DNA of 17,974 bases from Candidatus Abyssobacteria bacterium SURF_5 (GTDB lineage: Bacteria; Abyssobacteria; SURF-5), in the NCBI GenBank assembly GCA_003598085.1, contig QZKU01000108.1, forward strand, positions 1-17,974. Reading direction: 5' to 3'. The translations under genes and the position numbers were made by a program. The first letter of the stretch is position 1. Each line of letters opens with the position of its first letter. Shown here one piece after another: positions 7,537-14,773 of this stretch. The notes under the pieces were generated by a model. The model was not told the origin of the DNA and made no database searches. It saw nothing but the letters and a program-made list of their open reading frames with translations.

Positions 7537-7726
7537 GACATAAGGCGAGCACGCGAAGGGCGGTCAAAGCTCCGCCGCCAGGCGCCATTTAGGCCGCAAG
7601 AATCAGCAATAATCCTGCGGCGCGCCCCTAAAGTGGTTTTTTAGTCCATCTGTATTCCGCAAGGGCGGAATGCATCATTGGAAAGGAAAGCCGAGGAATA
7701 CTACGTGATTCCTCGGCTATTTTTTT
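7537..7726 (+). ncRNA. candidate structured leader RNA or free small RNA
   Basis: About 190 bases bounded by a strong promoter and a perfect intrinsic terminator. Visible pairings are GGCG-AGC with GCU-C-CGCC (about 7543-7577), alternatively GGCGG/CCGCC; a long arm TTTAGG-CCGCA with TGCGG and CCTAAA (about 7588-7632) followed by GTGG and T6; a hairpin ATTCCGC/GCGGAAT with AAGG loop (7654-7671); and the terminator (7690-7717). The size and boundaries fit an independent small RNA such as a 6S-type RNA, but no 6S consensus was recognised. Equally it could be a transcription-attenuation leader of the carboxylase gene 40 bases further on. No known riboswitch consensus was matched by eye. Confidence 0.45.
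7690..7726 (+). terminator. intrinsic terminator just upstream of the biotin carboxylase gene
   Basis: GCCGAGGAAT (7690-7699) pairs perfectly with ATTCCTCGGC (7708-7717) around an 8-base loop, followed by TATTTTTTTG. It ends 40 bases before the ATG at 7766, leaving little room for another promoter. Confidence 0.9.
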
Positions 7727-7765
7727 GAGTTGTCAGTTTCCCGAAGTCGGAACTGGAGAACGAAG

Positions 7766-9493
7766 ATGGAACGAGCCTTCACAAAAGTACTGGTTGCCAA
7801 TAGAGGTGAGATTGCAATACGGATCACGCGCGCATGTCAGGAGTTGGGAATGGCGACAGTGGCCGTATATTCCGATGACGACAGGAAATCCTTCTATTAT
7901 CGCATTGCCGATGAAGCTGTCAATATCAGCGGAAGCGGTGCGAGAGATACGTACCTGAATATTGAGAAAATACTGCAGGTAGCCGAGAAGACCGGTTGCG
8001 ACGCGGTGCATCCGGGATATGGTTTCCTGTCCGAGAATCCTGATTTTGCGGGCGAATGTGAAAGAACCGGCATAAAATTCATCGGGCCCTCGAGCGCCTG
8101 CATGAAAAAGATCGGAGATAAAGCCGGCCTGAAGAAATTGATGAAAACCGGCGGCATTCCGACTCTGCCGTCTCTTGAAGATAGGGTTGCGGCGGAAAAT
8201 CTGAAGACAGCGATTCGCGAAATCGGGCTGCCGGTGATTATCAAGCCGTCATTCGGGGGTGGCGGCAAGGGAATGAGGGCAGTATTCACCGAGCAAGAAA
8301 CGGAAGACGCAATACGGTATGCAAGGACAATCGGCAAGTCGGCTTTTGGAAGCCCGGCCTTCTACATCGAAAAATTGCTGGAGCGCCCGCGACACATCGA
8401 GGTGCAAGTCCTCGCGGATCACACAGGAGGCATTCTTGCCTTTGGTGAAAGAGAGTGCTCGATCCAGAGAGACTACCAGAAATTAATAGAGGAAACCCCT
8501 TCACCCGCGCTTACCGGAGAGGATAGAGACATCGTCATTGAATTGGCCAGGAATGCGGCCGGATTGATCGAGTACGAGAATGCTGGAACCGTCGAGTTTC
8601 TCTACCAGGATGGCAGCTTCTATTTCATCGAGGTTAACGGAAGAATTCAGGTGGAGCACTCGATCACGGAGTTGGTTACCGGTATCGATCTCATCAAGGA
8701 GCAGATACGAATTGCTGCCGGAGGAAGCATCCCCTTCGCCGGTGAATACATTGTTCCCAGGGGCTGGGCGATCCAATGCAGAATCAACGCGGAAGACCCA
8801 TCCCGGAATTTCCTCCCGTCTCCCGGCAAGATTCTCGGGTATCGCGCCCCCGGAGGATTTGGAGTCAGGGTGGATACCGGCGTGTTCATGGGGTACTCCA
8901 TTCCCGCCCAATACGATTCGCTTGTGTCGAAGTTGTCGGTTTGGGCGAGAGGGCGAGATGAGGCCATCTCACGAATGAAGCGGGTCCTTAATGAATATGT
9001 GATACTTGGCACCAAGACAACTCTTCCGCTCCATCGAGCCATATTTCGAGAGCCTGATTTCCTCAGCGGTAATTTCGATACCGGGTACATTGAGAAGCAC
9101 ATCGGGTATCTACTAGAAACAATGAGACAGCTCGAACAGAACGAACGATCTCATGACCAGATGCTTGCGGAAGTGTTCCTGAATAATTTACATGGTGAAC
9201 ACGGCTCTCCTGAATCGCACGTGGAGGTCACGCCGCAGGCTGTGGCAATTCCCCCGTTTGACCCTCGGAACGGCGACGACAATAAGCGGGACGGAGCTGA
9301 ACTCGCCGCACTGATAGGAGCAGCAATTGCGCTGGCAACGAATACTGAGAGTTCTTCCGCCGAACAGATCAGAGAAACGGGGCGAAGCGGCAACAGTTGG
9401 TCTTTGGCGGGACGTTGTGCTCAAATGAACCAGAGACTTTCCGGCGGGACATATCGCAGTGGTTCCAAGACTCACACCGCTTACGGAATGTGA
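7766..9493 (+). CDS. biotin carboxylase subunit of an acyl-CoA/pyruvate-type carboxylase, with unusual C-terminal tail
   Basis: A 575-residue protein. Residues 1-450 are a biotin carboxylase: LVANRGEIAIRI (9-20), HPGYGFLSEN, the ATP-grasp lysines K119 and K160, the glycine loop GGGGKGM (164-170), H210, E277, E289, N291, R293 and Q-V-E (295-297), and R339. This part would carboxylate biotin with ATP and bicarbonate. Two changes stand out: the usual R-R-H-Q-K is R-D-Y-Q-K (235-239) and QVEHP is QVEHS. The last 120 residues are not standard: no biotinyl domain (no A-M-K-M), but an A-E-L-A-A-L-I-G-A-A-I-A-L helix (511-523) and S-W-S-L-A-G-R (544-550), resembling the stalk subunits of decarboxylase/carboxylase complexes. 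GGAG seven bases before ATG 7766 fixes the start. No carboxyltransferase or biotin carrier lies in the window. Confidence 0.9.
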   Translation: MERAFTKVLVANRGEIAIRITRACQELGMATVAVYSDDDRKSFYYRIADEAVNISGSGARDTYLNIEKILQVAEKTGCDAVHPGYGFLSENPDFAGECERTGIKFIGPSSACMKKIGDKAGLKKLMKTGGIPTLPSLEDRVAAENLKTAIREIGLPVIIKPSFGGGGKGMRAVFTEQETEDAIRYARTIGKSAFGSPAFYIEKLLERPRHIEVQVLADHTGGILAFGERECSIQRDYQKLIEETPSPALTGEDRDIVIELARNAAGLIEYENAGTVEFLYQDGSFYFIEVNGRIQVEHSITELVTGIDLIKEQIRIAAGGSIPFAGEYIVPRGWAIQCRINAEDPSRNFLPSPGKILGYRAPGGFGVRVDTGVFMGYSIPAQYDSLVSKLSVWARGRDEAISRMKRVLNEYVILGTKTTLPLHRAIFREPDFLSGNFDTGYIEKHIGYLLETMRQLEQNERSHDQMLAEVFLNNLHGEHGSPESHVEVTPQAVAIPPFDPRNGDDNKRDGAELAALIGAAIALATNTESSSAEQIRETGRSGNSWSLAGRCAQMNQRLSGGTYRSGSKTHTAYGM

Positions 9494-9591
9494 GGAATGA
9501 ACCGATCTACAGGATCCCATAGAATTTAATCCGCCCCTGTAGTCGGCGTCCTCAGGAATCCAGAGAATAGTATCTCTAGTCAAGGCAGGAA

Positions 9592-10413
9592 TCAGGTCGA
9601 ATCTGTCGTTCGAGACAATCTTTCAGTTCCCAATCTGCGGAGGAGAGCGATTGGCCGCTCGATCTTTCCCTCCCGAGCCTGCGGGCAATGCTTGTCCAGC
9701 GGTTCATCCAGATTCCAGTTATTCCACCAGCCAATAAACTCGAACTGTCCGCTCTTTTCTACTGAACCGACAAATTCGTCCGGAATAATGGCGTGTCTTC
9801 GGGAAACTTCCTCCAATGTGGTTTGAACGTCATTCTCACCGATTATCCGAAGCCTGATGATCTCATCAAAGGTCCGAGTGGCAGGATCGACATTCTGCAT
9901 GAGATAGGATGCCTCTATCCTGTATCGATCCGCTTGGATCATCCAGTTTTCAGTTCTCTGCAGCAACGGATTAAACTCGATGCACCAGTCAAGCAGGTAG
10001 AGGCCGCCCGGGTTCAATGCATTCGCGACGCAGGAGAGATGGCTCAGAAACTCTTCCGCATTCTTCACATAAAGCGAACCGAGCAGGACGAGGGCGAAAT
10101 CGACATGATCCTGCAATTCAAAGCGACTCATATCCGCCTGAACGAGGACAGGCGAAAATCCTTTCGCCTTCGCTTTTGCCTTCGCATATTGAAGCATCCG
10201 ATCGTTCAGATCAACGCCAATGTAGGAGTATCCTCTTCTCATCAACTCCAACGAATGCGGCGCCGGACCACAGCCGAGTTCAAGCGTGCGGCGGACAAGA
10301 ATTCGAGAGTGAAGCTCAACGCATTTCTCTATGACATCGACTTCATGCTTGATGTCGCGAAATGAAAAGGCAGCCTCGTACTCCTCGGGATGATCATAAA
10401 TTCTTTTATTCAT
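9592..10413 (-). CDS. class I SAM-dependent methyltransferase
   Basis: A 273-residue protein with a Rossmann methyltransferase core. Motif I is L-E-L-G-C-G-P (44-50), the acidic end of strand 2 is D68 in Y-I-G-V-D-L, motif Q-A-D-M follows at 92-95, and the post-I strand V-D-F-A-L-V-L-L-G-S-L-Y and the L-N-P-G-G-L-Y-L-L segment complete the fold. The C-terminal half (R-R-H-A-I-I-P-D-E-F, G-W-W-N-N-W) is the beta-rich part of a methyltransferase-11/25-like protein; the substrate is unknown. It is the only gene of its unit, with a promoter inside the msrAB terminator, and is convergent with the biotin carboxylase. The ribosome-binding site is weak (GGGGCGCAG before ATG). Confidence 0.85.
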   Translation of the reverse strand: MNKRIYDHPEEYEAAFSFRDIKHEVDVIEKCVELHSRILVRRTLELGCGPAPHSLELMRRGYSYIGVDLNDRMLQYAKAKAKAKGFSPVLVQADMSRFELQDHVDFALVLLGSLYVKNAEEFLSHLSCVANALNPGGLYLLDWCIEFNPLLQRTENWMIQADRYRIEASYLMQNVDPATRTFDEIIRLRIIGENDVQTTLEEVSRRHAIIPDEFVGSVEKSGQFEFIGWWNNWNLDEPLDKHCPQAREGKIERPIALLRRLGTERLSRTTDST

Positions 10414-10448
10414 CTGCGCCCCGTCCGGACCTGCTCCCTTAGCCGTGA

Positions 10449-10490
10449 AAGAAAAATTCTGGCCGAAGTATACCGTGTCGGCCAGAATTT
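10449..10490 (-). terminator. intrinsic terminator of msrAB
   Basis: A perfect 13-bp stem (10478-10490 with 10454-10466) around an 11-base loop, followed on the minus strand by TTTTTC. It lies 50 bases past the msrAB stop. Confidence 0.85.
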
Positions 10491-10495
10491 CTCAA
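10467..10495 (-). promoter_or_regulatory. promoter of the methyltransferase gene, nested in the msrAB terminator
   Basis: On the minus strand TTGAGA (10495-10490), a 17-base spacer and TATACT (10472-10467) fit a sigma70 promoter. The -10 hexamer lies in the terminator loop. Predicted transcription starts near 10460, about 47 bases from the gene. Confidence 0.5.
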
Positions 10496-10539
10496 GTGTT
10501 CGCAGCAACAAAAATGGGAAGAAGCGTTAGAATATTACA

Positions 10540-11571
10540 CTACCTGTTCTTTTTATGCGTTTGAAAGAGATATAGATATTTTCCATATCCTTCTTTTTCC
10601 ATGTCTTCTTTTGGAATGAAACGCAGAGCCGCGGAATTCATGCAGTAGCGAAGGCCGGTCGGGGGCGGGCCGTCATCGAACACATGGCCCAGGTGCGAGT
10701 CGCCGCGCTTGCTCCTCACCTCAGTGCGTTTGGTGAAAAGCAGCTTCCTGTCGTCTTTTTCGACGATGTTCTGGGGCTCGAGCGGCTTGGTGAAGCTGGG
10801 CCAGCCCGTCCCCGAATCGTACTTGTCGATGGAACTGAACAGCGGTTCTCCCGATACGACATCCACGTATATGCCCTCGCGCTTGTTATCCCAATATTCG
10901 TTGTCAAATGGCGGTTCCGTTCCCTCATGCCGGGTGACCTCGTACTGAAGCGGTGTCAGCTTCGCTCGCAACGTGGCCTCGTCCAGCTTTGGGCGCCGCT
11001 GCGCTTCGTCCAACCGCGTCTCCTCCGGTTTCGGGCTCCACGCTTTTTCAATGAATTCGTCTCGGCCGGAATGATGACGGTACACCTTGTATCTCAATGA
11101 ATGCGTGTCGTAATAATCCTGATGATAGTCCTCGGCCCGATAAAAGTTGGTGAAGGGCCTGATTTCGGTGGCTATCGGCCTGTCAAATCTGCCTGACTTG
11201 TCAAGGGCTTCCTTTGTCTTTTCCGCAAGCCGCCTTTGCTCCTGATCATGATAAAAGATCGCGCTGCGGTATTGGCTGCCGCGATCGACAAACTGCCCAC
11301 CCGCATCTGTCGGGTCTATTTGCTTCCAGAAAACCTCAAGCAACTGCTCATATGAGACTCGCGACGGATCATAATATACCTGAACGGCCTCGACGTGGCC
11401 CGTTGTACCTGATGTAACTTGCTCGTACGTGGGATTTTCCACGTCTCCTCCCGCATAGCCGGAAACCACATCCTCAACCCCCGGCACCTTCTCAAAATCG
11501 GCTTCCACGCACCAGAAGCAGCCGCCGGCAAATGTCGCCTTTCTTAAAACCTTCTTTTCCTGTTCAGCCAT
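10540..11571 (-). CDS. msrAB: fused peptide methionine sulfoxide reductase MsrA-MsrB
   Basis: A 343-residue two-domain repair enzyme. The MsrA domain (about 10-170) reduces methionine-S-sulfoxide and has the G-G-C18-F-W-C21 active site, SGYAGG and G-H-V-E-A-V. The MsrB domain (about 200-325) reduces the R epimer, with [14 protein letters not shown] and the catalytic C310 in RYCMNSA. C18, C21 and C310 are the only cysteines, so the zinc-binding CxxC pairs of many MsrBs are missing (the first is Y-V-D-V-V-S-G) and MsrB has no resolving Cys of its own. This is the pattern of A-B fusions, where recycling must use another thiol. The start is ATG 11571, with GGGAGGAAAG directly upstream. No signal peptide, so cytoplasmic. 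Thioredoxin is the family's usual reductant. Confidence 0.95.
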   Translation of the reverse strand: MAEQEKKVLRKATFAGGCFWCVEADFEKVPGVEDVVSGYAGGDVENPTYEQVTSGTTGHVEAVQVYYDPSRVSYEQLLEVFWKQIDPTDAGGQFVDRGSQYRSAIFYHDQEQRRLAEKTKEALDKSGRFDRPIATEIRPFTNFYRAEDYHQDYYDTHSLRYKVYRHHSGRDEFIEKAWSPKPEETRLDEAQRRPKLDEATLRAKLTPLQYEVTRHEGTEPPFDNEYWDNKREGIYVDVVSGEPLFSSIDKYDSGTGWPSFTKPLEPQNIVEKDDRKLLFTKRTEVRSKRGDSHLGHVFDDGPPPTGLRYCMNSAALRFIPKEDMEKEGYGKYLYLFQTHKKNR

Positions 11572-11603
11572 CTTTCCTCCCTTAGAATCCGAAGTTTCTC
11601 GGC

Positions 11604-11619
11604 ATATATTCCAATATAT
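11604..11619. promoter_or_regulatory. AT-rich inverted repeat upstream of msrAB
   Basis: ATATATT, CC, AATATAT: 7-base arms 33 bases upstream of the msrAB start, overlapping where a -10 element would be expected (TATATT on the minus strand). No good -35 was found. It may be an operator or chance. Confidence 0.25.
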
Positions 11620-11697
11620 TTTGCGGTCTTGGCCAGAAATGGGCAAGCTTGGTAATCCTTCTCCTGGCTTTCCGGCAGCGCCTCCCCCGCAAGATCA

Positions 11698-11727
11698 GTG
11701 GCACCATGCGGCCGCATTTCCTATAGT
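11698..11727 (+). promoter_or_regulatory. possible promoter of the Pnkp-like kinase gene
   Basis: GTGGCA (11698-11703), 18 bases, TATAGT (11722-11727). The spacer contains the perfect 12-base palindrome ATGCGGCCGCAT (11706-11717). A moderate match only. Confidence 0.35.
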
Positions 11728-11751
11728 TTAATTAAGCAAATTCAGCTTGTA

Positions 11752-11787
11752 TGCGGAGGTTTTTGAAGAAGCGGAGGTTTTTGAAGA
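11752..11787 (+). repeat. 18-base tandem duplication at a gene start
   Basis: The unit beginning G-C-G-G-A-G-G-T and ending G-A-A-G-A-A is present twice in tandem without a mismatch. In the kinase frame each copy reads R-R-F-L-K-K, and each carries GGAGG, a potential ribosome-binding site. Confidence 0.85.
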
Positions 11788-11789
11788 AG

Positions 11790-12314
11790 ATGAAGATATT
11801 GATCCCCGACCCGTCTTTGGTCTTGCTGATCGGGCCGTCCGGTTCGGGCAAATCCATTTTTGCCCGCAGGCATTTTTTGCCAACCGAAGTGGTTTCGTCG
11901 GATTTTTGCCGCGCACTCGTGTCCGACGATGCCAACAACCAGGACGTGTCGAAGGATGCGTTTGACCTGCTTCATTTCATCGCCAGGAAACGTCTGCATA
12001 ACCGGAAAGTCGTCGTCATAGATGCCACAAACCTGAGGCGCGACGTTCGGAAACAGCTGTTCCTGATCGCCGCCGCGTATGAGGTCGTTCCCATCGGTAT
12101 CGCTTTCGACCTGCCGAAGACCGTCTGTTTCGCGCGCAACCGCCGCCGCGACCGATATATTAATCCCGAGGTCGTCGAGCGGCAATGGGAGCAAATGCAG
12201 CATGCGCTGACAAATCTGAAAAACGAGGAATTCGCCACACTGTACGTGCTTGATTCAGTGGGGGCGGTGGAGGCGGCAACTGTCGAGCGTATTTCTTCTC
12301 GTCATGCTCGATGA
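11790..12314 (+). CDS. P-loop kinase, Pnkp polynucleotide-kinase-like domain, free-standing
   Basis: A 174-residue single-domain P-loop protein (187 if the upstream ATG 11751 is used). Walker A is G-P-S-G-S-G-K-S (15-22), then R-R-H-F-L-P-T-E-V-V-S-S-D38, C-R-A-L-V-S-D-D, V-V-V-I-D-A-T-N (74-81), and an arginine-rich lid A-R-N-R-R-R-D-R (115-122). Line by line this matches the 5'-kinase domain of bacterial Pnkp, which phosphorylates 5'-OH RNA ends in the Pnkp-Hen1 repair system. Here the phosphatase and ligase domains are absent and no hen1 is nearby, so the substrate (nucleic acid or other) is open. ATG 11790 is preferred since the domain begins right after it; the longer form would add a tandem RRFLKK tail. 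Transcribed divergently from msrAB. Confidence 0.8.
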   Translation: MKILIPDPSLVLLIGPSGSGKSIFARRHFLPTEVVSSDFCRALVSDDANNQDVSKDAFDLLHFIARKRLHNRKVVVIDATNLRRDVRKQLFLIAAAYEVVPIGIAFDLPKTVCFARNRRRDRYINPEVVERQWEQMQHALTNLKNEEFATLYVLDSVGAVEAATVERISSRHAR

Positions 12315-12432
12315 AGCCAAAGGCGAGCATTATCCGTCTTGAGGGGGACCGAAACGATACTCCTCCGAGGGAATAATGGCCAGCTAAATGAAGAGTTTGG
12401 TGCGCTTTCGGCGGAAAGCTGAGGTGGTGTGC

Positions 12433-12795
12433 TCAGACGCTTACCACCTTTGACGCCGACACAAGTATTTGAGAAATCTCCCTCATGTTGGATCCTCTGC
12501 CCACACGTTGCTTTTCTCTCAACTGAAAGAAATCCAGACAGGTTCCGCAGGCAAGAATCTGGATGTTCCTCTTTTCCAGCTCCCGTAGGGTCTCCAGAAC
12601 ATCCGTACTTTCGGTAGCCAACTTGACGCCGGAATTCATCATGATCAAGAAATCCGGCGGATCATCAGAAATACTTAAATGATGGAGAAAATTCATCATC
12701 AAATTAGCGCCAAGTTCATCGTTCCCACGGCCGATCGTTTCCGAACAGATCAAGACTGCCACTTTCCCTGTTTCACCTGATCGCTCTTCTTTCAT
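12433..12795 (-). CDS. DsrE/YedF-like sulfur-relay protein (lacking the TusA domain)
   Basis: A 120-residue protein equal to the C-terminal DsrE-like domain of YedF-type 'selenium metabolism' proteins. Conserved blocks: V-L-I-C-S-E-T-I-G-R-G-N-D-E-L-G (14-29), M-N-S-G-V-K-L-A-T-E (53-62), the C-G-T-C pair (C83, C86), and V-G-R-G-S-N-M (98-104). Full YedF proteins have an N-terminal TusA/SirA domain of about 75 residues; it is absent here and not found upstream. Such proteins are thought to carry sulfur or selenium as persulfide on the cysteine. ATG 12795 is preferred over an in-frame TTG at 12816 because AAGGA lies between them. Divergent from the ODP-cyclase gene, with a separate promoter. 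Confidence 0.85.
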   Translation of the reverse strand: MKEERSGETGKVAVLICSETIGRGNDELGANLMMNFLHHLSISDDPPDFLIMMNSGVKLATESTDVLETLRELEKRNIQILACGTCLDFFQLREKQRVGRGSNMREISQILVSASKVVSV

Positions 12796-12860
12796 TCGTT
12801 TTGATTTCCTTCCCAATTATAAGACGGATCACCAGGCTATTTCGTTCCTGATGCTATTGT

Positions 12861-12888
12861 ATTATATTTATGGACGCAAGTTCATCAA
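12861..12888 (-). promoter_or_regulatory. promoter of the DsrE-like gene
   Basis: On the minus strand TTGATG (12888-12883), 16 bases, then TATAAT (12866-12861); the leader would be about 60 bases. A second TATAAT at about 12819-12824 has no -35 partner. Confidence 0.55.
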
Positions 12889-12913
12889 GCCTCAGACCTT
12901 TTAGCAGCACGGA

Positions 12914-12943
12914 TTGACGCTATGGCTCCTGAACCAATATGAT
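12914..12943 (+). promoter_or_regulatory. promoter of the ODP-cyclase gene
   Basis: TTGACG (12914-12919), 18 bases, TATGAT (12938-12943), about 36 bases before the start codon. Confidence 0.6.
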
Positions 12944-12979
12944 AGTGATACAAATCGCGGATAGAAAAGGCGGTGCGTT

Positions 12980-14605
12980 ATGAAGAAACTCGACGACTCG
13001 AATGCCATAGAGGTTGCTGATGGCCTGTGGTGGGTCGGATTTGCGGATTACGAGGCCGGCTTTTCCAATAATCCCTACCTTCTGATAGACGGAGATGAGG
13101 CGGTGTTGTTCGATCCCGGGCCGGGCCACCCCCTGTTTCGAGACATCATTCTCCAGAAGATCGAGCAAGTGACTTCTCCCGAGCACATTCGATACCTCGT
13201 CGTCCACCACCAAGACCCCGATCTGTGCGGCTTGATTCCCCTGATTGAAAACGCCCTGCATCCCGACCTCGTTATTATGGCGCATCCACGCACGGCGCTT
13301 TTCGTCCCCTACTATGGCGTTCGGAAAGGCGTTTTGCCGCTGGGAGACGGGGATAGTTTGGAACTGAAGTCGGGCCGGAAAGTTGTCTTTTTCCACGCAC
13401 CTTACCTCCATTTCGCCGGGAATATTATGAGTTACGACACTAAAACCTCATCCCTTTTCTCCGGCGACGTCTTCGCAGTCTTCAGCCGCGAATGGAGCCT
13501 GTATGCCGACCGCTCCTACAAGGAACTCGCGCGCGACTTCATTGAAAATTACGTGGCCGCCAGAGAACCGGTTCTTTATGCTTACGAAAAGATAAAGACA
13601 TTCAAAATTGATCGCATTCTCCCCCAACATGGAGGAATCATCGAAAAGGATATCGATGTCTTCCTCCAATTGCTGCAGGAAGTTAATCCCGGTCGGCTCA
13701 TCGGGGAATTACGCAACAAGCCGACAACCGCCCAAACCCGCGCCCTTTTCTCAAGCGGAAAAGAGTGGCTGGAGTACTGGCTAAAAAAGGAGTTGGACGC
13801 GCATTCTCTTGATGAACTCATGAAGGTGGCGATAGAGGAAGGACCTTCGACTATCTCGCTTCTCATCGATTCAATCTCAAAGAAAGCGAAGGAGTTGGGT
13901 GTCGCTAACCCCTTGACCTATAGCCAGGTGCATCGCTGGGATACCATTTGGTCCTCCCAAACCGCCCCGATTCTGGATTCGATCCGCAGGCGCTTCTTGA
14001 GCAGGCAGTACAGCCTGCGCTCGGGGACAGACCCTCTTGTGGACGTGTTGAAGCAGGACCTGCAGGCATTCAAGACGAGTGTGGTCGTCATGTTTGTAGA
14101 CATCCGCGGTTTCACGCAGTGGAGCGCCGAACGCGCCCCCGCCGAGGTCGTAGAGACGCTGAACCGGCAGCACGAAATCATGGCGCGGATCATCAACTCG
14201 AGCGGCGGCAGGGTCAACAAGATTCTGGGCGACGGAATTCTCGCCTACTTCCCTGAGCAGAAGCTTCAGGAGAGTCTCATCGCCGCCGAAAAACTCCAGA
14301 GCGCGGTCCAAAAAAACCACCTTCTGCCCATCGGCATCGGCTGCGATTCCGGCGAAGTCATCATGGGGGATATCGGTCAGGAGGCAAGGCTCGACTACAC
14401 GCTGATCGGATCGGTTGTAAATTTCGCCTCGCGGATGTGCAGCAGCGCGGGTAAAGGCGAAATCGCCTTCAGCCAGCGCTTGCTTTCCAGGGTGGATGCA
14501 GCGATCGTGGAAAAAATCCTGCATTCCTACTCCTCCAAGACAATCCGCGCCAAAGTGAAGCCGGGCGATCCCGAAATTGAAGGAGTCGTGCTGCAAAGGA
14601 GATAA
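12980..14605 (+). CDS. ODP (flavodiiron-like MBL-fold) sensor fused to class III nucleotide cyclase
   Basis: A 541-residue, soluble, two-domain signalling protein. Residues 1-235 are a metallo-beta-lactamase fold of the ODP type (oxygen-binding diiron protein, related to flavodiiron proteins). Candidate metal ligands are H77, D79 and D81 (H-Q-D-P-D), H144, D163 (F-S-G-D) and H217 (P-Q-H-G-G). A helical linker (240-355) leads to a class III cyclase domain (365-541): metal aspartates D374 (FVDIRGFT) and D418 (KILGDG), purine-site K414 and T474, and transition-state N481 and R485 (V-V-N-F-A-S-R). All catalytic positions are present, and Lys/Thr fits subclass IIIb adenylate cyclase. The inferred job is making cAMP in response to O2, NO or peroxide bound at the diiron site. 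Start ATG 12980 has AAAGGCGG upstream. There is no membrane segment. Confidence 0.88.
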   Translation: MKKLDDSNAIEVADGLWWVGFADYEAGFSNNPYLLIDGDEAVLFDPGPGHPLFRDIILQKIEQVTSPEHIRYLVVHHQDPDLCGLIPLIENALHPDLVIMAHPRTALFVPYYGVRKGVLPLGDGDSLELKSGRKVVFFHAPYLHFAGNIMSYDTKTSSLFSGDVFAVFSREWSLYADRSYKELARDFIENYVAAREPVLYAYEKIKTFKIDRILPQHGGIIEKDIDVFLQLLQEVNPGRLIGELRNKPTTAQTRALFSSGKEWLEYWLKKELDAHSLDELMKVAIEEGPSTISLLIDSISKKAKELGVANPLTYSQVHRWDTIWSSQTAPILDSIRRRFLSRQYSLRSGTDPLVDVLKQDLQAFKTSVVVMFVDIRGFTQWSAERAPAEVVETLNRQHEIMARIINSSGGRVNKILGDGILAYFPEQKLQESLIAAEKLQSAVQKNHLLPIGIGCDSGEVIMGDIGQEARLDYTLIGSVVNFASRMCSSAGKGEIAFSQRLLSRVDAAIVEKILHSYSSKTIRAKVKPGDPEIEGVVLQRR

Positions 14606-14710
14606 GCAGTCGGCATCCTCTCCCTCTGAAAGCTGGATTTGAAAAGCGGTCCTCTTTCCCGCGTCATTCCATGCGGGAATCAGCGAAACGATTCTTGGAA
14701 AAAGCATAAA

Positions 14711-14741
14711 AAAGAGGGGCGGCGCCTCGCCGCCCCTCTTT
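14711..14741. terminator. bidirectional terminator between convergent genes
   Basis: A perfect 14-bp stem, AAAGAGGGGCGGCG (14711-14724) with its complement (14728-14741) around CCT. Upstream A's give the minus strand a clean U tract (TTTTTT); the plus-strand tail (TTTCCTT) is poorer. It separates the cyclase stop (14605) from the MopE-like stop (14774). Confidence 0.9.
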
Positions 14742-14773
14742 CCTTGCAGTATTTATCCTCTCAGTCTGCCTTT

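Noticed and set aside
7441-7644. 67-codon frame between the MpsC-like and carboxylase genes
   Set aside because: It runs across the near-consensus promoter and into the structured leader, with no recognised motif or ribosome-binding site.
13877-14707. 276-codon minus-strand frame
   Set aside because: Antisense shadow of the cyclase domain, which has all catalytic residues in the plus frame.
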